Assembly (NCBI GenBank): GCA_022478985.1
Contig: JAKSZP010000120.1
Location: 124,001-188,000, forward strand
Reading direction: 5' to 3'
Source of the DNA: Massospora cicadina
Lineage: Eukaryota; Entomophthoromycota; Entomophthoromycetes; Entomophthorales; Entomophthoraceae
Length of the DNA: 64,000 nt
How positions within the stretch are numbered: the first letter of the stretch is position 1; each line of letters opens with the position of its first letter. A program made the position numbers and the translations under genes. The notes beneath the pieces are model-generated. The model searched no databases. It saw nothing but the letters and a program-made list of their open reading frames with translations, and was not told where the DNA came from. Shown piece after piece: positions 47,427 through 58,114 of this stretch.

Positions 47427-49367
47427 CTAAAATTAAATTTTAAATTTTAATTAAGGTAAGCTGACCAGGGTTGGACATTACTGATACAAAACTAACAACC
47501 AAAAAACACAAACCAAAAGTCCTAAATGAGTGGCAAGACACTGAAACAAAAAAAGGAAAATTAACCTACCAGGCGTAGCAGTCATGAATCACTTATCCCA
47601 CCATGGCGGAGGGGGAGGGGTTGGGAATCATACAGATTATTGATTTCATCTTCATGAATGAAGAGGCAGATCAAAGCAGAGAGCAAAGGGTTGGGGCTCC
47701 GCAGGATGTGGGTCGAGGAAAAATAGAAAATTGTTACATTCTTTGGTAACAATCTGGGCCTGTAGCATAGCTTCCAGGAATTTGGCAACATGGTGTTTGG
47801 CTTGTATGCGTTCATTGTGAAGCTGGGAAAATTTTGTGATATTGACTCTGGTGATGCATGTGGTGGGGGAAAATTCTGCCAGTGCAACAACTTGCTTGAT
47901 AGCAGAGGTGGCAGTTTCCCTTAATCGTTCAATTTCCCCTTTTGCAACCTCATTGAAATTGGTGGGGTAATTGATTAATTGTAGCCCTTCATTAAATTCA
48001 TTGACAGAGAGCACCACGGCTTTGTGGAGATGGCGGCTATCAGGAGAGGCCAGTGCAGCCTTGGCAAGTTGATGGTCACTCAAGAATGGGGTAGCGGTGG
48101 GTTTGGGGATATATTTCTTGGGTGGGAATGGGGCATCAAAATCTGAAGGTAGATATGGTTCTAAATTAATTGGAAAGTTGGGAGGTGGGACAATTTCTCC
48201 TGATTTGGTTAATTCATCCAACAAGTCCCAGGGATTTTGGTTGAGCATGATTATTTTGGAGGGACGTGGTTTTGGTTGAATAATTTTGGGGCGTGAAATT
48301 GGTTGGATTAAATTTGGGTTCAAATCTGCTCCTGATTGGGTATATTGTGAGTAATTAAGATGTCCTGGGCTTTGGTTTCAAAGGTTTTGCTGATTTTTGA
48401 GCGTTCAGCTGGAGGGGGTGGAGGCAGCCAAAATCCCCACTCAAACGCTCTTTGTGTGATCTCATGTGTGGGCTTGGTGGAATCCGCTTGTTTTAAATTA
48501 TAGCTATAATTTTTTGGAATGATTCAACTCATGGCAGAGGGGGCAAATGGTGTGGCCATTGCCAACCCGAGCCCAAAAAAGTGATCTGGTGCAGATGGGA
48601 TATGGGCACGTGATGGGATGTGCTGGGCTATGGTTGGCTGGTGGGGGTAATGGTGGCCATTACCCCGTGGTGCTGCTAACTGCTCAGCTCTGCTTGGGAC
48701 CAGGAAGTGGAGGATGGGGTTTGCACCATATTTGGACAGCCCCATCATCAATTCTTCATAGAGTGTTTGAGGGGGAAGGTGTGAAGGAAGGTTTTCAAAG
48801 GACACCACCATTGTGGTGTCCCTGGGGAGACGTGTATGGGTTGTGGTAATAGGTGTGTTTTTATATATTAAGGGCATAGTTGCTGCAGCAGCTGCGTCCT
48901 CTTCAGTGGGAAAACAATATCAAAATAGCTCTTATAAGGGCGGAGATTAATAAATCCTGCTGGTAAAAACGTGGACGTTTCCTGCTCAATTATTGATTTG
49001 TTGGAATATGGGAAGAGACACCCATAATTGACTTGGAGGCAAAAGCAAATATTGGATCAGGGTAGGGAAAGTGGGTGGGGGCAGGTTGGGTGGACTCGCG
49101 CTAAGTGTAATAAGTCCCTTGGAGGGACAAATTAGCCTGATGCATTAGGCGGACTAGATGAGCCAAATTGCACGCATTTGCCTGCTGGGCGGAAAACGCT
49201 AGCAGGTGGAGCGCCGCTTCCCCACGCTAGGGCAGCAGGTGGCGGATCTGCTGACATAAATGGAAAACTGATATGGTGTAGGTGGCAATGGAATCTAACA
49301 ATGCTTTTTTTTTAATTTGCTTGAAAGTGATGTCAAGCGGAAAGAAAACAATCTTCTGAAAAATAAT
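47411..49367 (-). mobile_element. ORF1-only LINE-like element O2 (1925 bp) in the Gypsy-3 3' LTR
   Basis: The insert at 47427-49351 is flanked by TCTGCTGAAAAATAAT (47411-47426) and TCTTCTGAAAAATAAT (49352-49367). On the minus strand it runs from TTTTCTTTCCGCTTGACATC to the tail AACCCTGGTCAGCTTACCTT followed by an A/T-rich run. Same size and organisation as O1 and O3. Confidence 0.88.
47583..49256 (-). pseudogene. O2 ORF: ORF1-like protein with knuckle and C-terminal domain
   Basis: Starts MSADPPPAALAWGSG at 49256. Then TTTHTRLPRDTTMVVSFENL, LYEELMMGLSKYGANPILHFLV and the knuckle ICPLCHELNHSKKL (around 48540). A 223-codon uninterrupted stretch (48323-47652) covers the linker and the C-terminal domain (EVAKGEIERLRETATSAIKQ, TRVNITKFSQLHNERIQAKH). 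The open stretch suggests this copy decayed less here than the others. It remains frameshifted overall. Confidence 0.75.
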
Positions 49368-49536
49368 AAGTATAATATTTAAGTGTCATTTGGGGCTGTT
49401 GCTCCACATTTTATTATATTTATTTAGTGTTTTCTAAGGACTGGAGATCTCCATATCATCCGTTTAATTCTCAGTGGGTTTAACCATGTGCAAACTTTTC
49501 CAGCTTATAGCAAGTATATCGCCCAGAATTATAACA
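49368..49536 (+). repeat. Gypsy-3 3' LTR, second part
   Basis: Continues from the O2 target copy: AAGTATAATATTTAAG, GGGGCTGTTGC, GAGATCTCCATATC, ending ATAACA at 49536, then CTTGG. Confidence 0.9.
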
Positions 49537-49541
49537 CTTGG

Positions 49542-50236
49542 GTTACAACCCCATCTTCACATGTGCGTTTCAAAACACACAAACATTCCTGTGGCAGACA
49601 ATTTTGCAACACACCTTTAGAAGTTACACCAACAAGTGCATAGGCAGCTAACCAAACACTCCAATGATGCCAAGTGGGTTGAAGATTGGAAATGATGAGC
49701 AGTTTCAATATATCAGTTGGGTGATCTGGTAATGGTGAACACAAAAACATCAACCTCAAGATGCCTTCCCAAAAACTGGCTTGCAAAGGGGCAGGACCTT
49801 TCTCATCAGCAGAATTTTGAACAATGGGTCCTTACATGTGGAGCTATTACTTCACTGGAAAAATTCCTAGACCATTTTATTCTTTGGTGTTGTCATCCTT
49901 CAAAGAGAGAAGCCATTTATAAATTTCACCAATGCTGATAGTGGGAGCACCAGAATTTGAGGTGGATGAATCCCATTTTCAAGAAGAATTTAGTGGCGAA
50001 TCCAATACCTGGTGGCCTGGAAATAGTACTCCGCCTATACATATAGTTGGATTTCAGCCCAAAACTGTACCAACTGCCACAGTTTAAATAAGACCTTTAA
50101 TGCTCAAAACCCTGCAACCTGGATCCAAGCATTACCAAAACTAACTTTTCAGCCATCAACTTCACCTTCCACACAAGAATTGTGCTCTTGTACGCATTCC
50201 AGGAGGAATAGACCCTGTCCTTTTAGGATAAGGTAA
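49542..50236 (+). pseudogene. Gypsy-2 integrase C-terminal part and pol end
   Basis: Continues the integrase from 39037: GYNPIF, then, after frame changes, VGDLVMVNTK, KNINLKMPSQKLACKGAGPF and APEFEVDESHFQEE, which resembles the start of a chromodomain-like tail. A purine-rich stretch (TTAGGATAAGGTAA) precedes the 3' LTR at 50237. Confidence 0.75.
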
Positions 50237-50586
50237 TGTAAGTGTCTTCGCCACTCCTATTAAATTAGACTAAATGATTCGCCCTTTTCATACAAGGAAG
50301 GTGAAAAGATCCCAAGCCTTTCCACTGGAAAAGATAGCAGATCTAGGACACACCCTTGACAAATGTTGGGTTTCTGCCACCCCTTTGTCTCGATTTTACT
50401 ATCAGAAAAAGTGGGAAAAATAAATTATACCATGAAGTTCAATTTGGCTAAAAATAAAGTTAAGAAAATCAAGAGGATCTGTGATTCAGTACACTTGCAA
50501 ATGATTAGATTGGAGCTGAATTTCCGATGGGACCACAGTACTAAGATTGATCTGGATGAAACCCCTTGGAATAATCAAAAAATCTT
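50237..50586 (+). repeat. Gypsy-2 3' LTR, part 1
   Basis: Begins TGTAAGTGTC and aligns with 21599-21897 plus 27186-27220. It ends in ATAATCAAAAAATCTT (50571-50586), the target copy of O3. Confidence 0.85.
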
Positions 50587-52510
50587 TTTATTTAACAAAG
50601 ATAAGCCAACCAAAGGATGGACATTACTGAAGTAAAACTAAATATAATAAAAAACGATTCAAACAAAGCGCCCAAAATGGACGGATTGATTGAATCATAC
50701 CTATCAAAATATCCGACCAGGTGGGCAGCAGATACTACTATCCCTCCATGGTGGATGGGGAGGGGGATTGGGGGCTCTTCTTCAGCCACATCCATCTCAT
50801 CCCAGAGTAGGGTGCATGTTAAGACAGATAATAAGGGTGTGGGGGCATTGACAGTATGGGGTTTGATATTCTTGATGACTGGAACTTCCAAATAATTGCC
50901 AACCATCAAAATTGCAACAATGTATTTGGCCAAAGCGTCTTCAGATTTGAGGCAGGCATCTGGGTTTTTAACAAATTTGGCAATGTTGGTTTGGGTGATT
51001 TTTGCTTTTGGATTCCGTGCTGCTGTTACCACGTTCTGGATGCCTTCAGTGACGTTTTTGTGTAAATTTTTAATATTGATATTACTTTGTGTAGTAAGAT
51101 TATTGGGGATAACAGGAGGTGGAATTCCTCCTGTGAGCGCAGCCACAGATTTGGTGGCAGCTTTGCGGAGCAGACAGCAATCTGGTGTGGCGGCTGCTTC
51201 TACTGCAAGCTGGTGGTCACTGTAAATGGTTTGGCGTTAGGTTGTGGGGCATATTTTAGAGGCGGGAATTTTGCATCCCATTCTGTATTACAGAACCTTG
51301 CAACTTGCAGCGACGGTTCCTTAATGACGTTACCTGAGATGTCAATTTCATCCAAACACTTTCATGGGTTTTGGTTGAATTGGATTGAGGAATCGGCGTA
51401 TGGTTGAGGATTGGCTGGATTTCTGGGTTTTGCCTGGGATCAAACTAGGATCCAATCCTGCACTTGATTAGAAGAATCATGTGTGGCCCTGGGGCAAGGT
51501 GGATGTTGATTGGTGGCTGCAGGTGCAGCTTCAGCATCAGGCTTTGGAGGAGGGGAAGGTAGGATCATACCCCATGTCAGAGTTGGTGCGGGGTGGGTGG
51601 CAGATTGGTGGTCATCAGGCAAACTTTCAGCATCGGTGGAAGTTTCTGAGTATGAGCATTTGCATTTTGAGTAGTCTAACTCAAAACAAGATGGAAAAAG
51701 CATCCGTCCGCCCTCAACGCGGGCCCAGAACGGATGGTCAGGGGCAGATGTGATGGTGGCATGAGGTGGAATTGCCAAAGAAATTTTAGTAAATTCAGGG
51801 CTGATTGTGGCATATGCCCGAGGCCCAGCGTGGCGTGTGGCACATTTGGGACCACAAATTGCAAGATGGGGTTGGCGCCGTAGGCTGCCAAACCTTCCAT
51901 CAGCTCCTGGTGGAGCACCTCAGGGGATAGGTGGGTGGGCAAACCAGCAAACTGTACCACCAAGGTGGTGTCCACTGGGAGCTGGGTCCAAGTTGTTGGA
52001 AGGGGAATATTATTAAATATTAAAGGAACCATTGCTGCAGTGGCGGCATCAGCTTCACAGGGGAAGCCAAGATCAAAGTACCCCTTATAGGGGCGGAAGT
52101 CAATAAAACAGGCTGGTGTCATCACTGCCTGAGACATTTTGATAATGGCTTGGTCGTCATAGGGGAAGAATTTCCCATATTTGACCCTAAGGCCGAAATG
52201 CATGTTGCTCCAGGGGAGCACCAGGGGGCAGTGGGCACCGCTTGGGTTCAGGCAAGATGGGCATCGAGATCCTTGGGAGGAACGAATTATCCCAAGGGTT
52301 TGGAATGACTGGGTGGTCCAGTCCAAGCGTGTTTTCCTGTCAGATGGAAAACAGAGGGGGAGTTTCGCTGCTGCCCCACACTGGGGCAGTCAGCGGGGGG
52401 ATCTGATGACATCAAAGCAAGAATTTGGTGGGTGATTAAGTGCTTTATTTAATTTACCAAATAAATTGCTTGGAAAGTTACGCCGAGAAGAGAGATAATC
52501 AAAAAATCTT
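50571..52510 (-). mobile_element. ORF1-only LINE-like element O3 (1908 bp) in the Gypsy-2 3' LTR
   Basis: The insert at 50587-52494 is flanked by a perfect 16-bp repeat ATAATCAAAAAATCTT (50571-50586 and 52495-52510). The minus-strand tail reads TCCTTTGGTTGGCTTATCTT followed by TGTTAAATAAA, a C-to-T-decayed form of the shared tail. It has the same organisation as O1 and O2. Confidence 0.9.
50740..52412 (-). pseudogene. O3 ORF: ORF1-like protein with knuckle and C-terminal domain
   Basis: Starts MSSDPPA at 52412. A 216-codon open stretch (52326-51676) has LRVKYGKFFPYDDQAIIKM, FIDFRPYKGYFDLGFPCEAD, TTLVVQFAGLPTHLSPEVLH and LAAYGANPILQFVVPN. The knuckle region reads FPSCFELDYSKCKC (about 51690-51640), with the first Cys now Phe and His now Tyr. 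The C-terminal domain (51146-50740) reads GGIPPPVIPNNL, IQNVVTAARNPKAKITQTNI, VKNPDACLKSEDALAKYI and IKNIKPHTVNAPTPLL. It is the best-preserved copy for defining the family protein, about 555 residues. Confidence 0.82.
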
Positions 52511-52690
52511 ATTAGAAATATTAAGAGCAATGCAATAATGCTAGAGCCCTGACGAACAAGCAGAGTTTAGAAGCAAGAACTGCAAATGGGAAACCCACAT
52601 GTGAAGCCCAAAAAATGGTACAAAGGTCCCAGCGCTCTGGAGAAAATTTGTGCATCCTGTCATCAAAAATTTTCTTTAACCCCAGTACTT
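52511..52690 (+). repeat. Gypsy-2 3' LTR, part 2
   Basis: Aligns with 33509-33690 (AATGCTAGAGCCC, GAAGCAAGAACTGC, CTCTGGAGAAAATTTGTGCAT). It ends in CTTTAACCCCAGTACTT (52674-52690), the target copy of LINE-C. Confidence 0.85.
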
Positions 52691-53149
52691 TTTATTTAAC
52701 TGAGGCAAGCCGACCAGGGGATGGCAGTACCTATGTATGTGTAGATAGGGTGAGGTGAAACATAGCAAGGCTTAGAAAGGATTTGGCACCCTGAGGTATA
52801 TGGGTTACCCCTGTTGCCAGCTGGTACTTCCAGTTATAAGGGGGTTGGTGCGCTACTCTGAGGGGGTTTCCCCTGTAATGGAGCAGGTGTGGAGGAAGTG
52901 GTCCATGTAAAGGAACCAGACTGGGATCCATGACTCTACAAGCCTTTATTGCCTCAGCTTAATGTGTCCAAATAGCCAGTCCTGGAAGTGTTCCAGCAGG
53001 TGAACGTGGAATCTGCTGGTTGCCTCATAGGTGGTTGGTATGGCTCTCTTGAAAGCATCCAAAGTTATGGTGTAGATTGTCCAGATTGCAATGGTTACTA
53101 TTAGGGAGCTGTGGGTAGTTGTTATCTAAGGTTCGAGCTGGAGTGCGAT

Positions 53150-56100
53150 GGAGGCTCCTAAAGATGGATATTTCCTATTCATTTTGGATCCTTAGCAAGC
53201 GCAAGATTTCCCGCCATATGGCTCTGGATGGGAGGCATTCTTCTAAGCGGTGGTGTAGGGAGCCCACCCTCCACATACTGCGCAGGTTGTATGGAGGGAA
53301 TGGTGTGGTCCGCCGTTCTATAGGTTCTTCTCAGGCAGCGCCAAGTGTTGGCTCTTACCCTTGGCTGAAGGAGTGATGGTGCGTTAGCTTCCATATTTCC
53401 TACTGTGTAGCTAGGTCGTAGGGGATGTCCAAAGCATCTAAGTAGTCAATTTAGAAATGGTTGGGATCTTAGAAAGTATGTCCTTCTGGGGGTGGTCTTC
53501 TGGTTTTCTTAGCATGAAGTGGGCTCTGGGTCGTTCCCTTCCCTACCCAGTGCCAGTGATAGCAACGGTCCATCCCATGTGCCAGATGGTGAGGAGGAGG
53601 CTTTTAAAGTGAGGGGGAGTTCCATGTGGGCCCGCTGCATTGGGGCGGTTAGCAAGGTATGTTAGTAGGCTGGATGGGTTGTGTGGGTTAGGTATTTTGA
53701 GCGCCTGTGCGAAGTTGGCCCTCGCTTCTCTAGACCAATGTTGTTGTGGGAAGTCCAGGGCTAGCACTTCCTCTATCCAGGTGCCCAGTATGCAGTTAGC
53801 ATGGCCCTCAAAGTCTATTAAGCCCATGCCTCCACTGGGGCGTGGTCCAAATAGCGTCACACCCATACAGGTGGCTTGGACCCAGGCCACAGCCAGCCCT
53901 GGATAAGCACGCGGATTGAGGCTAGGAAGTTGGATGAAAGGAGGATTGTATGTTTGGGGAACCACAGCATTGGGAGGATGAGTGAGTTGTCAACTGCTAC
54001 TCGCCCCGTTAGTCCTGGTATCTTCCCGTGAGTGAGGCATCGAGGTTAGATATCCGCTGTAGTAGACTGTTCTCAATTGTCTCATTAGCATATCCCCCTG
54101 TTTCCAGCCATATCCCAAGGTTGCGGACAGGGATAATGGTGGGGGTGATGCAAAGGGTAGTATGAGTGGGTTTTCTGTCATGAGGGGCTGTGGGGTTTAG
54201 GTGTTGTGGCCCAATTATTTGTATATTTGCCCAAGAGGATTATTTCCGTTTTCCATTTGTTGAGCAATGCGTTACTCACAATGGAGTATTACTCTAGGGT
54301 GCATCCAGCTGTTGGGCATCATTATTGTTCGCTATACCTGTCATGCAGTCATCTGCAAAGGCTAGTATCTTGACTGAGGGCTGGCCTTGTGCAGTTATGC
54401 TCATTTAGCATGAGTCAGCAATGCGGAGGAGTGGGTCAAAACTGAAGTTGTAGAGTAGTGGGCTGAGGGGGTCCCCTTATTTGAGCCCTCTGCGTGGTGT
54501 AATTTTGGTGGTTAGGAAACCAGGGCCACACACAGCCATAGATGCGGATTTTGTGAGGAGCATCGCCCAGTTTATGAACCTGAGTGAGATACTGAAGGCG
54601 CTTAGGCATTCCTTGAGGTATGGCCATCTAGATGCGGTCATATGCCTTCTCCTGTTCTAGGAATACCAGGGCGCCAGACGCTTTGGACTGGCATATATTG
54701 ATGAAGGAGTGTATATTGGACCAGATTGAGCGCCCTGGTGTGAACCCAAACTGATTGGGTGATAGGACTTTATAGCCACTGTGCCCAATCTAGTTGCTAA
54801 ACTTTTGTAAGTAGTTTTGTGTCAGTGTTTGAGAGTGAAATTGGGCGCCAGTTGGCCAGGTCCAGTTTCTCGCCCTTTTTAAACAGGGTTATGACATAGG
54901 ATTCCTGGCTACAGGCAGGAGGTGTGTCTCCAGCAGGCACTGGTTCATTGATGCTAGGAGGAGAAGGGCAATTTGTTTAAAAGATATTTTATAAAATTCG
55001 TAGGGATCCCATCAGGGCCTGGGCATTTCCTACGTGGTGCACCGTGGACTGTGTTCTAGAGCTCCTCCTGCGTTACTAGGTTCAGGAGGCTATAGTCCAG
55101 TGGTTCACTCTGTATTCTGGCGGTGTGTATAATTTTCTTTTTATTTTTTGGGGGTCAGATGAGGTATCACGATAAAGTTCGGTGTAATAACGGTGTAATT
55201 CTGCCTTGACCTCCATTGGGTCAGTTGCCATGGTGCTGTTGGCTCTACAGACCTGTGCGCATGTGGGCAGGTTGCCTCAGGAGTGGTATTGGTGGAAGAA
55301 ATATTCTAAACAGGTCTCATCTTCTTTTATGTACTTACCTATTCTCAATACTTTGATTCTGTGTTGGTGTTCATAGATGAGGACGTTTAGGCGGGCGGAG
55401 ATTTACACCCATTTGCGCCCCCAGTTGGGACTGTAACCAAATTCAAGGGCGTTGTGTTTGAGGTGGTCCAGTTCCACCAAGGTGCGCCTGATTATGGCCG
55501 TATCCACAGTGTACTTGCGCGAGGCAATATGGCGAGTTTTGTTAATTAGTCAGTTTTGAATTTTGCCCAAGTTGCAATGGGGTCCAATATGAGTGGGGTT
55601 GCAAATTCTGGGTTTGTGGCTTTGTGCTCGACCCAGTCAGAAATTTTGGATAATTTTACGCTCTCTGGATATAGCTTCCTTCAGGGCGACATCTGCATGT
55701 TAGTTTGGTTTGGCGTGAGCTGTACAGAAATGAGTCAGTGGTTGGAGAAATTTTTCTTTTTTGTTGCGAAGTTAGAAATGGATGAGTTGCAGGATTTCAG
55801 TGCAAGGATGTGATTTATAAATCTCATTGAGATGAGCATTCCCTCGCATATGCTGGGGCAGTTCATGTGGGGGAGGAGTGGAGACCCAGGGGGAGGGTGT
55901 CATACAGGCCAAGGGATGCCTTCATTGTGAAGAACTTAATGTGTCCCGGTGGGTATCCCCTGGGGTTGGACTATTAGTCCATGGTGAGGTTGTCCCAGCA
56001 GTTAAGATATCCCAGCAGATGTTTTCTGGCAGGAGGTTGAGCATCAGGATGGTTTTGAGTAATTGTTTCCTCTCATCTGCAGTGCACAGTGCATAGATAT

Positions 56101-56394
56101 AAGTATTCAAATTGTGGCATCTTGGTTTGTGATCATTGCATCCAGGACGCGGCCGTGCAGATATGATGAGGAGTTTGCAATTTTTAATTTTTTGTTATTA
56201 TAGATGACCACCCCACAGTGGGACATCCATAAGAACTGGGATGGTGAGATCCTGGCTGATCAAGATTCCTCTTCCCCCTGTAGACAGTGAGTTTCTTGTA
56301 TGGCCAAGATGTCTTCAGGGGGGTTATGCAGGAAGTCCAGCTTTTTGTCTTGAGACACTTGAGCCCTGGCTCCTGCGATGTTTAGTGTCCCCAT
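53150..56394 (-). pseudogene. LINE-C ORF2: endonuclease and reverse transcriptase (degenerate)
   Basis: Starts MGTLNIAGARAQVSQDKKL at 56394, with DILAIQETHCLQ of the APE endonuclease. RT keeps GDPLSPLLYNFSFDPLL (the preceding Gln is a TAA stop) and an intact FADD at 54348-54359 within VKILAFADDCM. The C-terminal zinc motif near 53260 is split by a frameshift (TCAVCGG in one frame, LHHRLEEC in another). Many stops are present. Confidence 0.85.
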
Positions 56395-56639
56395 TGGCAC
56401 TTAGGTGCCCGTGGAGCCTCAGGAGTGGTTGGGGGGCCTTCCAGTCCTAGCCCACCGCTCATTGTCTTAAACTTGCTCTGTGTGATTAGGCCAGTCCACT
56501 CTGAGTCGTTGTCCAGTCGTTACCATGTGTTGATTTCATGCGGGTTTTGTTGGTTTTAGGTTATGTATTAGGCTTTTCCGCTCATGATTTTTTGTGATTT
56601 GGAGCGGTGCACTGATTGTATTCTGTGTTTGGGGTTCGA

Positions 56640-57860
56640 TTTTGAAGAATTGGGTCCTGTTATTTCGCCCATAGTGAAGCGTAATTGTTCTGGTAAGTTC
56701 ATTTGATTGAGATCACTTGGAATCTAGTTGAATTGCTGAGAAAATTTTCATCTTGGGCTTTCTGCTCTAATTGTTTGGCTCAGTTAATATCCTCCATGGC
56801 TTCTTTGGCTTAGGCATTCTGTTCTGATTGGCTGGTTTGGAAGATTTCCTCTCTGTCCTCTTGGATTTGGTCTGGGTTAATGGAGGAGGTTGTAAGTGAT
56901 GCAGCCTTTGCCACTTCCCCTTTGTGGGCCTTCTGTACCTGTTTGCGCAGTTTGGGTGATACTGTCTATAAGGATTTAGTTCCCATCCTCTCCCAAAAGG
57001 AAAGCGTGGTTGGCGTTGACCAATTTACTAAAGGTTTCTTCTCTTTGTCTATGGCATCATTGCAGAAGTCCAGGGCCAAGATGTCCTCCTTCATGGATCA
57101 TGCGTGTTCTTGGTGCCTCAATTTGGTGCAATGGTTGCAGATGGGTGGAGCACGTTCCAGTGTGATGCAGGATGGCTTTGACACTACCCCATCTGGGAGG
57201 TGAAGCACCGCGGTGTGTGGGATTTTTGTTAGGTCCATGGCCACATCAGGGATCAGGTTGAACATATCAATTGCCTTTCCTATGCACAGGTTCAGCAGCA
57301 GGTGGAATCACTGCAGTTCTAGTTGTTTAATTTCTCCACAGCTTTGAAGGCTGATTCAGAGCTCCTCTTCAATTAATTCATGGGGAATGTTGGTAGGGAG
57401 CGAGTCAAACAAGATGAACAACTTATTTGCTTTATTCCATCTGGTGCACGCGGTGTGCACAATTTGTTTGCCCTCGGGGAGGGCAATCTTGACACAGACT
57501 TTTGCCATGGCGTCTGCATCTTCTTCAGTTTCAAAATTCATATCAATCCAGCCATGGTGGATGATGTGAGTGATAATGTACATTGTGTGGGGAAAAAGGG
57601 AGGCCTGTGCCTCGCCCACTTTCTCCCACAGAGTTGAGGATAAAACCCCTAAGAAAAGTCAGAGCCCATGTTTCACTTTTGGTAGGGGTTGTGCATATTT
57701 TATTTCCATAAATTGGTTTTGTTTTGTGGCTTTTTGGTGGCATTGGCTCCTTATACCCCTCCAGGGCGTTTTTTGCCCTTTGGTGCACCGTTTTGGCCAT
57801 TTCCAGATATGGCTTTTGCCAGTTTAGTTGGGATTTGGTGGATTCACTCATCTCACCTGT
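56640..57860 (-). pseudogene. LINE-C ORF1: zinc-knuckle protein (degenerate)
   Basis: Begins near MSESTKSQLNWQKPYLEMAK (about 57854). It contains HHGWIDMNFETEEDADAMAK, parallel to SWLDLGF of LINE-A, then LFILFDSLPTNIPHELIEEEL and the knuckle APPICNHCTKLRHQEHA, whose last Cys is replaced by a stop. It ends before the endonuclease ORF. Confidence 0.75.
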
Positions 57861-57942
57861 GTGATTAAAAAAACTTTGTTCAAATCTAATCTTAGTAACT
57901 GATGTTATCATTTAGGGGAAGAAAAGCTTAACCCCGCTACTT

Positions 57943-58114
57943 AGTCTCTTCAAGTTACAAACCCAGCGCTATGCTGATGGTAGAGTGCTGGGTTATCTCG
58001 TTATATATTTAATAGATCATTAATTCCTTCAAAAATACCTTAAAATTTTGTAAATTTTAAAAGGTTTTGGTCACCCCAAAGGAACCACCTTAACTAATGG
58101 AAATCATCCACTCA
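57943..58114 (+). repeat. Gypsy-2 3' LTR, part 3
   Basis: Aligns with 33700-33871 (GTAGAGTGCTGGGTTATCTCG, GGTTTTGGTCACCCCAAAGG). It ends TCCACTCA at 58114, directly before TTAGTATCAG. Confidence 0.85.

Larger units (their letters stand above)
39038..49536 (+). mobile_element. Gypsy-3: Ty3/Gypsy element inside Gypsy-2 integrase, carrying O1 and O2
   Basis: LTRs start TGTCAAGATTC and end ATAACA. The 5-bp duplication CTTGG lies at 39033-39037 and 49537-49541. Order is LTR, PBS, gag with zinc knuckle, protease, RT, RNase H, integrase, purine tract, LTR. It is interrupted by O1 (RT) and O2 (3' LTR). Its sequence differs from Gypsy-1 and -2, so it is a separate family, and I see no chromodomain. 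Net length is about 6.6 kb. Confidence 0.9.
52691..57925 (-). mobile_element. LINE-C: APE-type non-LTR retrotransposon, 5.2 kb, probable tail donor
   Basis: Flanked by CTTTAACCCCAGTACTT (52674-52690) and GCTTAACCCCGCTACTT (57926-57942), 13 of 17 bases equal. The minus-strand 3' end is CATCCCCTGGTCGGCTTGCC followed by TCAGTTAAATAAA, almost identical to the tail of SINE-1. ORF1 and ORF2 are recognisable but broken. It is a different subfamily from LINE-A and LINE-B. Confidence 0.88.
21599..58114 (+). mobile_element. Gypsy-2: one Ty3/Gypsy element stretched over 36.5 kb by nested insertions
   Basis: LTR pieces at 21599-21897, 27186-27220 and 33509-33871 together match the pieces at 50237-50586, 52511-52690 and 57943-58114 (about 700 bp on each side). 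The internal region runs from a PBS-like site at 33872 through gag, protease, RT (split by SINE-2), RNase H and integrase (split by Gypsy-3) to a purine tract before 50237. Removing each insertion plus one target copy leaves about 7 kb, a normal Gypsy length. The sequence after the 3' LTR is again Gypsy-2 internal sequence, so the element appears to be part of a tandem. Confidence 0.8.
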
